A stretch of 58,593 nt of DNA from assembly GCA_904393115.1 (NCBI GenBank), contig CAJFMX010000015.1:1-58593 (forward strand), given 5' to 3'. Under the pieces are notes generated by a model. It was not told the origin of the DNA, ran no database searches, and saw only the letters and a program-made list of their open reading frames with translations. How positions within the stretch are numbered: the first letter of the stretch is position 1; the number at the start of each line of letters is the position of its first letter. A program made the translations under genes and the position numbers. This document shows, in pieces, positions 1 to 8,485 of this stretch. This DNA comes from an uncultured Clostridia bacterium. Its GTDB lineage: Bacteria > Bacillota > Clostridia > Christensenellales > UBA1750.

Positions 1-100
1 GCAAAAGCAGCAAAGCCAGGTCTGAACCCCCTTAGCGCAAAGTGAACCCCCTAACGCCAAAGGGGGTTCATTTGTATCACAATTAGGGTCATTTTCCAAC
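1..100. repeat. Repeat-rich contig end, candidate insertion-sequence terminus
   Basis: Two direct 20-nt units starting TGAACCCCCT lie back to back at 23-42 and 43-62. The second unit also forms a perfect inverted repeat with AGGGGGTTCA (43-52 against 61-70, 8-nt loop). A further GGGTCATTTTCCAAC-like segment follows at about 86-100. Clusters of short direct and inverted repeats of this kind are typical of IS21-family ends, but no istA or istB gene is inside the window, so the assignment is inference. The unusual sequence stops just before the kinase gene's 3' hairpin. Confidence 0.35.
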
Positions 101-103
101 GGC

Positions 104-128
104 GCGCATCGTTCAAGAAACGATGCGC
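104..128 (-). other. Hairpin overlapping the kinase stop codon
   Basis: A perfect 10-bp inverted repeat (GCGCATCGTT at 104-113 with its complement at 119-128, 5-nt loop) spans the stop codon of the histidine kinase gene. It may end or stabilise the two-component transcript, but no T-run follows on the minus strand, so a classic intrinsic terminator is not shown. Confidence 0.4.
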
Positions 129-1435
129 GTCGTTTCTCTTTCCTGCGGCGCCCGGATCGGGAGCTGAATCCGCGCCGAGAACGCGTTTCCCTCCATACAG
201 AAGTCCAGCGCGCCGCCCGCGCGCTCCACGATCCGCCGCATGCTCGAGATCCCCACGCCGTGGATTCCGTCCCCCTCCTTGCTGGAAAGGAAGCGGTCTC
301 CCTGCATCTTGAGCGCATCCGGATTGGCCGCGTTTTCGCACACGATGAAGAAGAGATTCAGCGACTGCTGGAACTCCAGATGGACTTCCTTCTTCTGCTC
401 CGGGCGCAGGCGGCCGACGCCCTCCATCGCGTTGTCCAGCAGGTTCCCCAGCACCGTGCACAGCTCCACGTCGTCCAGCGGGCACCCCTGCAGCGGATAC
501 GCCTGGAAGGAGAACGCAATCCCCTTTTCCTGCAGGATGCTGCGCTTTGCCGTCAGCAGCGCGTCCACCGCAAGGTTCCCCGTCAGGGCGGCCGCCCTGG
601 GCTGATGCGCGCGGAATTGTTCCAGGTACTGCCGGCTTTCCGCGCACTCCCCCTGCTCCAGCATTCTCTCCACGACCTGGATCTGGTGCTTGAAGTCGTG
701 CTGCATCTCCAGGATTTGCGCGTACAGGCCCTCCAATTCCCCCTGGTGCTGCGCGCTCAGTTTCAGGAACTGCACCTCCTGCGCCCGCAGCCGCTCCCGC
801 TCCGCATAGGAGGAGAGCACCTCGTATTCCACCAGGGAGCTGATGGAAAAGAGCACGCCGAACAGGCTGGCCACCAGATAGACCCCGTCCAGGAACGGAT
901 CCCTCTGCTGGAAATAAAAGAAGGCCTCCAGCAAGAGCATGCAAAACGCATTCTGTGCGAGCAGAATCCGGAGGCCGTCCTGCGAGATGGGGCCCTTTCC
1001 CCTGCGGACCTTCACAAAGCAGAACAGCATCAGCGTGATGAGCAGGTTGACGCTCCCGACGAAGAGAATCCGCCCGGGGGTTTTTGTCAGCAGAAGCGAA
1101 TTCCACTTGCCGGAGCCCGCCAGGGAGAAAAACACGATGCACAGATTCGTCATCGTGAGCATGACCACCGCCGTGATCAGCACCCAGAAGAGTTTTTCCA
1201 TCCACCTGCCGCGCAGCGCGGAAATCGCGTAGAGAAAGGGGAAGAGAAACACCAGCGTATCGGTGACGCGGATGTCCCAAAAGAGATACAGCGTAAAGAA
1301 TCCGGAAATCGCGAGGAAGCACAGCGCTTCTCTGCAGCCGACCGCCGCCTTGGCCTCCATCTGGCTCCGCAGAAAGGCGATCATCAGAAACGCCTGGTAC
1401 GCATTGACCCCGATCTCAAAAATCGTCCACCCCAA
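113..1435 (-). CDS. AgrC/GHKL-type sensor histidine kinase
   Basis: Membrane sensor kinase of a two-component pair, about 440 residues. The N-terminal half is a series of hydrophobic segments (about six membrane passes). The C-terminal half carries the phosphoacceptor box MQHDFKHQI, the N box LGNLLDNA and a glycine-rich G box GDGIHGVGIS, as in the HPK10/AgrC family with a GHKL ATPase domain. The start is a TTG at 1435 preceded by a run of G that serves as ribosome binding site; the longer ATG reading at 1528 would extend deep into the regulator gene. The start overlaps the 3' end of the response regulator by 20 nt, which indicates translational coupling. AgrC relatives often sense peptides, but no agrD or agrB gene is visible here, so the ligand is unknown. 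Confidence 0.88.
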   Translation of the reverse strand: MGWTIFEIGVNAYQAFLMIAFLRSQMEAKAAVGCREALCFLAISGFFTLYLFWDIRVTDTLVFLFPFLYAISALRGRWMEKLFWVLITAVVMLTMTNLCIVFFSLAGSGKWNSLLLTKTPGRILFVGSVNLLITLMLFCFVKVRRGKGPISQDGLRILLAQNAFCMLLLEAFFYFQQRDPFLDGVYLVASLFGVLFSISSLVEYEVLSSYAERERLRAQEVQFLKLSAQHQGELEGLYAQILEMQHDFKHQIQVVERMLEQGECAESRQYLEQFRAHQPRAAALTGNLAVDALLTAKRSILQEKGIAFSFQAYPLQGCPLDDVELCTVLGNLLDNAMEGVGRLRPEQKKEVHLEFQQSLNLFFIVCENAANPDALKMQGDRFLSSKEGDGIHGVGISSMRRIVERAGGALDFCMEGNAFSARIQLPIRAPQERETTRIVS

Positions 1436-2168
1436 TGTGATTTTTCCCCCCTTGAAAGTAGCGGTACATGGCCGCCCGCACGCGCTCGGCATAGCTGCGG
1501 GAGACCGGGATCTCCGTCCCGTCTGCAAGCTCCATTTTGTCGTTCTCGAAGGTCCGTATGTAGATCAGGTTCACGAGAAAGCTCCGGTGCGTGCAGAGAA
1601 AGGTCTTGTCCTTCAGCTGCGCCTCGACGTCCAGCAGGCGCATCCGGATCGTCAAGGGCTCCGCCTGGCCCACCCGGTGCAGGAGCAGGCGATGCCCCTG
1701 AATCTCAAAATAGGTGATCTCGCGCAGGGGGAGGAACAGCTGCCTTCCCCCGGATTTCGCCGCAAAGTATTCCCCCGCCAGGGCGCCCGTCTGCGCGTAG
1801 ACGAGGTCCAGCACCTCAAAGAGCTGCTGCCGCGCGACGGGTTTTGTGAAGTACCGAAGGGCGTTGACCGTATAGCCTTCCCGCCAAAACTCCATCGAAT
1901 TGCTGACAAAGACGATCTGCATCCTCTGGTTCGTCTCCCGGATTCTCTGCGCCAATTCGTATCCGTTGAGCCCGTCCGGCATGCAAATATCCAGAAAGAG
2001 CAGGTCGCAGGAGAGCCCTCTTTCCAGCGCCTCCCACAGATCCTCCGCAGAGGCAAAGGATTGAACCAAAACGTCCTGGTGCCCGCGCATTGCCTTCCAA
2101 TCGAGAATCTCCGCTGTGATCTTGGCCAGGAACTCCTGCTCATCCTCGCAAAGAATGATCTGTATCAT
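1416..2168 (-). CDS. LytTR-family response regulator (AgrA/LytR-like)
   Basis: Transcription factor partnered with the downstream kinase, 250 residues. The N-terminal receiver domain shows the acidic pair E8-D9, the phosphoacceptor aspartate at about D60 in LLFLDICMPD, and a conserved lysine in FTKPV. The C-terminal half is a LytTR DNA-binding domain (ITYFEIQGHRLLLH through FLVNLIYI and ISRSYAER-like residues). The ATG at 2168 is chosen because GAGGAG lies 6 nt upstream; an ATG 24 nt earlier has no such site. A near-consensus promoter lies directly upstream, so regulator and kinase form a two-gene operon transcribed away from the opp genes. Target genes cannot be read from the sequence. Confidence 0.9.
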   Translation of the reverse strand: MIQIILCEDEQEFLAKITAEILDWKAMRGHQDVLVQSFASAEDLWEALERGLSCDLLFLDICMPDGLNGYELAQRIRETNQRMQIVFVSNSMEFWREGYTVNALRYFTKPVARQQLFEVLDLVYAQTGALAGEYFAAKSGGRQLFLPLREITYFEIQGHRLLLHRVGQAEPLTIRMRLLDVEAQLKDKTFLCTHRSFLVNLIYIRTFENDKMELADGTEIPVSRSYAERVRAAMYRYFQGGKNHIGVDDF

Positions 2169-2209
2169 CTCATTCTCCTCTATTCCAAACACGAATTGCT
2201 CTTGCTACC

Positions 2210-2238
2210 AAGATAGGCCATATCGTCTTTTTTGTCAA
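2210..2238 (-). promoter_or_regulatory. Sigma-A-type promoter of the two-component operon
   Basis: Minus-strand TTGACA (2238-2233), 17-nt spacer, TATCTT (2215-2210). The predicted start of transcription is about 35 nt upstream of the regulator ATG. Confidence 0.8.
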
Positions 2239-2296
2239 GCAGGACGAGAACCGGGACCGCACCCGGAATGGCATCCCGGTTTTTCAGCGCGGCAGC

Positions 2297-2376
2297 TCAG
2301 GGTTCTCCGGTAGGATCGTTTGTCATCCGAAGGAGCGTGGTCTTCCCCGAACCGCCGCGCGCCGTCTCCGATGGCA
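2297..2376 (-). pseudogene. Possible ABC ATPase fragment (Walker A remnant)
   Basis: One minus-strand frame reads GGSGKTTLLRMTNDPTGEP followed by a stop. This resembles a Walker A loop and the next helix of an ABC ATPase, but nothing of the rest of the domain is present. The 2193-2570 gap otherwise holds only the promoter of the two-component operon and a GC-rich plus-sense hairpin with a short T-run (2249-2284). The fragment could be a decayed gene or chance. Confidence 0.22.
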
Positions 2377-2570
2377 GTCTTGTGGATGATAGGAGTATAT
2401 CCCCCGCCCCGTCCAGCGCGCGGCCCTGTCCCAAAAAGCGCAAAAAACAGCGCAAAATCGTATTGATTCATGAAGTTACGCAGTTATCCTCTCGAATCCT
2501 CGCGGTGCAATTCGCTTTCACGATTTGAGATATGCCGAATTTCATTGTTGCGCCTTCCCGAAAAATGCGC

Positions 2571-2606
2571 AAAAAAAGACCCGTCCGTCCAGGCGGGTCT
2601 TTTTTT
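2571..2606. terminator. Bidirectional intrinsic terminator after the opp operon
   Basis: A-run, GACCCG (2578-2583), loop, CGGGTC (2594-2599), T-run. It lies just past the last gene of the opp operon on the minus strand. Confidence 0.85.
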
Positions 2607-2615
2607 GTATGCGCG

Positions 2616-2888
2616 TCAAACGCGGAGAAACAGCGCGCCGACGCCGGCGAGCACCAGCAGCACCACCAGGCAGACCGGCAGCAGCACGAGGAATGCGGAG
2701 ATCAGCATGGCGGCGAGGTCTCCGCGCTCCAGCATGTGGGAGATGTCGTCCGGCTCCTGCTCCGCGCGGGGGTCGTACTCCTGGCCGCGCAGCGGGGCGT
2801 ACTTGTCCCGGTCGGGGTCCTTCCGCTTGCGGCCGCGCTTTGCCGCGAGGTGGTCGAGCGCGCGCTCCACGCGCTTTTTATAGAGCAT
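2616..2888 (-). CDS. Small C-terminally anchored membrane protein at the end of the opp operon
   Basis: 90-residue protein of unknown function. The N-terminal 60 residues are highly charged and cytoplasm-like (many Arg, Lys, Asp and Glu); residues about 60-88 form one long hydrophobic membrane segment. It starts 15 nt after the stop of the oppF-like gene, has a G-rich ribosome binding site, and is followed at once by the terminator, so it is the last cistron of the transporter operon. Its position suggests an accessory or regulatory subunit, but that is inference from context only. Confidence 0.75.
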   Translation of the reverse strand: MLYKKRVERALDHLAAKRGRKRKDPDRDKYAPLRGQEYDPRAEQEPDDISHMLERGDLAAMLISAFLVLLPVCLVVLLVLAGVGALFLRV

Positions 2889-2903
2889 GTCTGCGCCCCC
2901 TCT

Positions 2904-4437
2904 CTAGGCCTTTCCGCCCTTTTGGCCGGCGCGGCCGAGCTTGTGGTGGCAGGCAACGAAGTGATTGGGCGCGATCTCCTCCCACTCCGGGACGACGTGC
3001 TTGCAGATGTCCGTGCAGTAGGCGCAGCGGGTGTGGAACTTGCAGCCCTTGGGCGGGTTGACCGGGCTGGGAATATCCCCCTCCAGGACCTGGAGCTCGC
3101 GCTTCTCCTCGTTTTCGGTGGTGGGGATGGCGCCCAGCAGGGCCTCGGTATAGGGATGGACGGGGTTGTCGAAGATCTCCTGGGAATCCGCCAGCTCCAC
3201 CATGGTGCCCAGGTACATCACGCCGATGCGGTCCGAGATGTACTTGACGACGCTCAGGTCGTGGGTGATGAAGAGGTAGGTCAGGTCCTCCTGCTCCTTG
3301 AGGTCCTGCAGGAGGTTGATGATCTGCGCCTGGATGGAGACGTCCAGGGCGGATACGGCCTCGTCGCAGACGACGAACTTGGGCTTTGTCGCCAGGGCGC
3401 GGGCGATGCCGATGCGCTGGCGCTGGCCGCCGGAGAACTGGTGCGGGAAGCGGTGGAGGAAGTAGGGCGCAAGGCCGCACTGCTCCATGACCTGGAGCAC
3501 CAGCTCCTGCATGCGCTCGTCCTTGCGCTTGATCATGCCGTGGGCGAGCATGCCCTCGCTGATGATCTGGCCGACGCTCATGCGCGGGTTCAGGGAGGAA
3601 TACGGGTCCTGGAAGATGAGCTGCATGTCGCGGCGCAGGCGGCGCATCTCATTATAGCTCAGGCGCGCAAGGTCGATGCCGCTGTCGCGGTAGGCCTCGT
3701 ACTTCTGGAACTCCGCGTCCTGGGCGTAGGGCTTGCGCATCTCGTCGATCTCCGCGTGGACCTTGCGGAGCGCGCTCCGGCAGTCGGCGATCTGCGCGTC
3801 GATCTTCTGGAGCTTTTCCCTGGCCGCCGCGAGCTTTCCGGAGTCGGCCTTCTGGGGCTTCTTCCTGGCGGCAAACTCCAGGTCGTCCACGTCGACCGCG
3901 GCGCTCTCCCGGCGCATCTCCAGGTCGCTGAGCTGCTTGGACTGCTGGTAGGCGCGCTCATAGACCTCCATGACGGGCTTCAGGTCCTTGGCCACGAGGA
4001 AGCCGCCGACGATCTTGGTGATGTTGAGCAGCGCGTCCTCGGCGAGCTTTCTCGCCTGGTCGAGCTCCCCGTGCTTGGCGTACTGCTCCTCCTCGGAAAG
4101 GGCGGCATACTGCGCCTCGAGCGCGTCGCGCTTCTTCTCGAGCTCGCGGAGCTTTTCGCGCAGCTTTGGCAGGTTGCGGATGGTCTCCAGCACATAGCGC
4201 GGGGCGAGGTCGTCCAGGGACATGCCGTAGTACATGGTGCGGCCGTAGGTCTGGTGGTAGAGCTGAAGGATGGTGCGCCCCAGCGTGGACTTGCCGCAGC
4301 CGGACTCGCCCACCAGGCCGAAGGTCTCGCCCTTGTAGATGTCCAGGGAGATGCCGTCGTTGGCCTTGACGGAGCCGCCGCCCTTCAGGGGAAAATACTG
4401 CTTGAGGTTGTCGATCCGAAGCAGGACCTCTCTCTTG

Positions 4438-4445
<8 letters not shown>
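2904..4445 (-). CDS. oppF: Oligopeptide ABC transporter ATPase, OppF-type, with long helical insert
   Basis: Cytoplasmic ATPase energising peptide import. Walker A GESGCGKST (about 46-54), Q-loop IFQDPYSSLNP (about 277-287), signature FSGGQRQRIG (about 337-346), Walker B FVVCDEAVSALD and H-loop FITHD are all intact. The C-terminal OppF/DppF extension carries a cysteine cluster CX5CX2CX3C (residues 468-481). At 513 residues it is far longer than the usual 310-330: about 180 extra residues sit between Walker A and the Q-loop (about 80-262), rich in Glu, Lys, Leu and Ala with heptad-like spacing, predicted helical or coiled-coil. The gene overlaps oppD by 8 nt. The reading frame is uninterrupted and the core motifs are canonical, so the insert looks genuine. 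Confidence 0.92.
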
Positions 4446-5424
<979 letters not shown>

Positions 5425-5437
5425 GGATCGTCCCTCC

Positions 5438-7276
5438 TTAGCGTTCAGCGGACTTCGGATCGAAGGCGTCCCGCAGGGCGTCGCCGATCAGGTTGATGCA
5501 GATGGTGCAGATGCCGAAGATCGCGGCCGGGAAGGCCCACCGCCACCAGTACTGCTGAATGACCACGGAGTTGTTGGCGCCGGTGAGCATGTTGCCCCAG
5601 GTCGGCGTGGGCGGCGAGATGCCAAAGCCCAGGTAGCTCAGCGTGGACTCGGTGAGCATGCAGGTGGCAAAGTCCAGCGTGGCCGTGACCAGGATCAAGC
5701 TCAGGACGTTGGGCAGGATGTGGCGGAAGACGATGGAGCCCTCCCGCACGCCCATGGCCTTGGCCGCGGTGACGTACTCCTGCTCCCTCTGGGAGAAGAT
5801 CTGCGCGCGCACGAGGCGGCAGGTGCTCGGCCAGCTCAAGACGCCCAGGACCACCATGATCAAGTACATTCGCTGTTCCACGGAGATCTGTGTGCCGATG
5901 ATGGCCGACAGGATCATGGCAAACGGCAGGAAGGGCAGGCCGGAGACGACCTCGGCAATGCGCATGATCGCCATGTCGATCCACCCGCCGAAATACCCGG
6001 AAATGCCGCCCAGCAGCACGCCGATGACCAGGGAGATGACGACGGACACCGCGCCGACGGTCATGGTGACGCGGCCGCCGTTGGCGATGCGGTTGAGGAT
6101 GTCGCGGCCGTATTCATCCGTGCCCAGCAGGTAGCCGCGCAGGCCCCAGGTCTCCACCTCGCCCTCGGTCGTGACGGCGTAGTTCTGGTAGAAGCCCGCA
6201 AAAACGGTCTCGATGTCGCCCTCCTCCACGGCGGTGGGAACGACGCCCTGGTTGTGGGTGTTGTCGCCCCAGGAGACGACGTCGCCGTTCTCCAGCAGGG
6301 CGGTGTAGTGGTAGATGCCGCCGTAGAGCTCCACGGGCTTGGCCGCCATCTCCGGCACGGCGGTCTCGTTGTGGGAAGAGCTGCCCCAGACGATGACGTT
6401 GCCGTCCGCGTCCACGGCCGCGCAGGTCGTGCCGGTCGCCGCGATGTCCACGATGTTCGACGTGGCCGCCTCCGGCACGGCGCTGATGGCGTTTTCCCCC
6501 TGCAGGCCCGTGTAGGCCACGGAGCCGTCGTCCAGCAGGGCGATGTAGCTATAGGTGGTCAGGGCGATCTTCTTGATGTGGCCCTGGTAGGCGCGGCGCA
6601 CGTCCAGGTCGCACATGTTCATGTTGCCCCAGAGGTAGAGCTCGCCGTCGGCCGTCAGCGCTGCGGAGAACTGGAACCCGGCCTCGATCTGGACGATGTC
6701 CAGCTTGTCCCCGCGGCGCATCGCGCGGGAGATCTCGTTGGGCAGGCGGTCCTGGCCCAGGCGCGTGTTGCCCCAGACGTAGACGCCGCCGTTCTCATCC
6801 AGGGCGACGATGTGGTCGTAGCCCGCGGCGACCTTGACGATCTTGGCCTGCTGGACCTCCTCGGGGATGTCCGCAAGGTCGATGGTGTCCGTGATGCGGG
6901 TGTGGCCCCAGGTGTAGACCTTGCCCTCGTCGGAGACGCCGACGGCATAGGTGGTGCCGGGCGCGATGTCCACGACGTGGCCCTTGAGCTCGTCGGGCAG
7001 GCTCATCATGCTCATGGTCGGGGGCACGTTGGACTGCGTGTTGTCCTGGTAGCCCAGGTCGAGCTGGAAGACCTGCGGCGCGATGAGCACGAACAGGAAG
7101 ATCGCAAGGAACAGGATCAGGCCCGTCATGCCCAGCTTGTTGTGCAGAAAGTTGCGCAGAACGAGCCGGCCCGGGCTCTGGAGCTGCTCCTCTTCCAGGA
7201 AGCTCCGCTCCTTGTTCCTGTTCCCAAACAGGCGGGAAAGCAGGCTGAACCGGCGCTTTTTCGAGTTGTTTGCCAT
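5438..7276 (-). CDS. oppC: OppC-type permease with inserted seven-repeat RCC1-like beta-propeller
   Basis: Membrane subunit of the peptide importer, 612 residues against about 300 for normal OppC. Residues 1-50 are a basic cytoplasmic tail and 51-68 form TM1. Residues about 100-380 hold seven RCC1-like repeats, each with a pattern such as IVKVAAGYDHIVALDENG followed by VYVWGN; repeats begin near 101, 146, 193, 233, 274, 315 and 354. The permease then resumes with the hallmark GTDEYGRDILNR (about 385-396), five further membrane segments and the EAA loop YVTAAKAMGVREGSIVFRHI (about 501-520). The insert sits in the TM1-TM2 loop, which faces outside. Seven repeats match a closed seven-bladed propeller. 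The frame is continuous and codon use looks like the neighbours. The propeller's function is unknown; substrate or receptor docking is inference. Confidence 0.93.
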   Translation of the reverse strand: MANNSKKRRFSLLSRLFGNRNKERSFLEEEQLQSPGRLVLRNFLHNKLGMTGLILFLAIFLFVLIAPQVFQLDLGYQDNTQSNVPPTMSMMSLPDELKGHVVDIAPGTTYAVGVSDEGKVYTWGHTRITDTIDLADIPEEVQQAKIVKVAAGYDHIVALDENGGVYVWGNTRLGQDRLPNEISRAMRRGDKLDIVQIEAGFQFSAALTADGELYLWGNMNMCDLDVRRAYQGHIKKIALTTYSYIALLDDGSVAYTGLQGENAISAVPEAATSNIVDIAATGTTCAAVDADGNVIVWGSSSHNETAVPEMAAKPVELYGGIYHYTALLENGDVVSWGDNTHNQGVVPTAVEEGDIETVFAGFYQNYAVTTEGEVETWGLRGYLLGTDEYGRDILNRIANGGRVTMTVGAVSVVISLVIGVLLGGISGYFGGWIDMAIMRIAEVVSGLPFLPFAMILSAIIGTQISVEQRMYLIMVVLGVLSWPSTCRLVRAQIFSQREQEYVTAAKAMGVREGSIVFRHILPNVLSLILVTATLDFATCMLTESTLSYLGFGISPPTPTWGNMLTGANNSVVIQQYWWRWAFPAAIFGICTICINLIGDALRDAFDPKSAER

Positions 7277-7289
7277 GGTGCTTCCCTCC

Positions 7290-8309
7290 TTACTTGTCCA
7301 CGCGCACGCGCGGGTCGACCAGGCCGTAGCTCAGGTCCATGATCAGCGCGCCCACAAGGCTCACCACGCAGTAGAACATCTGGCAGGCGAGCGCGAGTTC
7401 ATAGTCGCTGTTGCGCAGGGCCTGGTAATAGAGCTGGCCCATGCCGTTGAGGGTGAAGGTCGTCTCCACGATGACCGAGCCGGAAAAGATGCTCAGGAAC
7501 CAGGAGATGATGACCGTGATGACCGGCAGCAGCGCGTTGCGCCAGGCGTGGGAATAGATGACGACCTTTTCCCGCAGGCCCTTTGCGCGCGCGGTGCGGA
7601 TGCAGTCCATGCTCAGGGCGTCGATCATGGCCGAGCGCACGTAGCGCGTCATGCCGCCCAGGGACGCGAACGTCAGCACCAGCACCGGCAGCGTCAGGTA
7701 ATAGCAGGTGTCCAGGAACGCGCGCAGGCCCGTGTAGCTCGAGCCCGGCGTCTCCATGCCGCTGACCGGGAACCATCGCAATACGACCGCAAACAGCCAG
7801 ATGAACAGCAGCGCCACGATGTAGATGGGGATGGAATACCCGACGATCGTAAAGACCTGCACGGCCTTATCCACAAGGCCCCGCTTGTGCACGGCGCAGT
7901 AGATGCCCAGCGGAATCGTGATGCCCAGGGAGAGGATCGTGACAAAGATATTGATGAGCACGGTGTTCTTCATGCGCACGGGGATGACCTGGCTGACATC
8001 CTGCTTGAAGAACGAAGAATAGCCGAAATCCCCCTGCAGCATGCCGGAAAATTCGCCCGTCTGCTTCTCCGGGGCCAGGCCCATCCAGCGGGCATAGCGC
8101 ACGAGGATCGGGTCGTTGAGGCCCATCTGCTCGCGCAGTTCGTTATAGCGCTGCTCGTACTCCTCGGGCCGCAGCGTGTTCTTTACCGACTCCAGCTGAT
8201 TGCGAGCCGGGTCGCTCGGGATCAGATTGTAGAGAAAATACATGAGGATGGAGACGAGGAAGAACACAACGACCATATAGACGATGCGCTTCAGGATGTA
8301 CTTCTTCAT
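7290..8309 (-). CDS. oppB: Oligopeptide ABC transporter permease, OppB-type
   Basis: Membrane subunit partnering OppC, 339 residues. TM1 spans about residues 7-29, followed by an extracytoplasmic loop of about 90 residues and five further membrane segments. The EAA loop is recognisable in DCIRTARAKGLREKVVIYSH, followed by NALLPVIT. The C-terminal YGLVDPRVR is the usual OppB/DppB ending. Length and topology are ordinary, so the unusual insertion is confined to the OppC subunit. It is transcribed after oppA, with a terminator-like hairpin between the two genes, and lies 13 nt ahead of oppC. Confidence 0.95.
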   Translation of the reverse strand: MKKYILKRIVYMVVVFFLVSILMYFLYNLIPSDPARNQLESVKNTLRPEEYEQRYNELREQMGLNDPILVRYARWMGLAPEKQTGEFSGMLQGDFGYSSFFKQDVSQVIPVRMKNTVLINIFVTILSLGITIPLGIYCAVHKRGLVDKAVQVFTIVGYSIPIYIVALLFIWLFAVVLRWFPVSGMETPGSSYTGLRAFLDTCYYLTLPVLVLTFASLGGMTRYVRSAMIDALSMDCIRTARAKGLREKVVIYSHAWRNALLPVITVIISWFLSIFSGSVIVETTFTLNGMGQLYYQALRNSDYELALACQMFYCVVSLVGALIMDLSYGLVDPRVRVDK

Positions 8310-8420
8310 CGCAGCGTATTTCCCTCCTTACGTTGAGATTGGTGTGCATAGGTGGATCATCCCCGCAAAGAGGGGAAAAATCTTTCTCATTGTTGAAATA
8401 ACGTTTTCCCCAGCATAGGG

Positions 8421-8454
8421 AAAAACGGCGGGGCGGATCGTCCGCCCTGCCGTT
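8421..8454 (-). terminator. Strong hairpin terminator between oppA and oppB
   Basis: GC-rich stem of about 13 bp (arms about 8425-8437 and 8441-8454) with a minus-strand TTTTT tail at 8425-8421. It probably lets only part of the transcription continue into oppBCDF, giving excess binding protein, as is common in ABC importer operons. Confidence 0.8.
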
Positions 8455-8485
8455 GTATCCAGTCTGGGTTCGTTTTGCGTAAGGC

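Noticed and set aside
1416..2168. Possibility that the AgrA/AgrC-like pair belongs to a full agr quorum-sensing locus
   Set aside because: No AgrB-like protease or AgrD-like precursor was found on either strand between 1 and 2600; it could only lie beyond the contig edge.
2249..2284. Plus-sense hairpin AACCGGGA/TCCCGGTT with T-run as a terminator
   Set aside because: No plus-strand gene ends nearby; it may be a relic, so it was not listed as a functional terminator.
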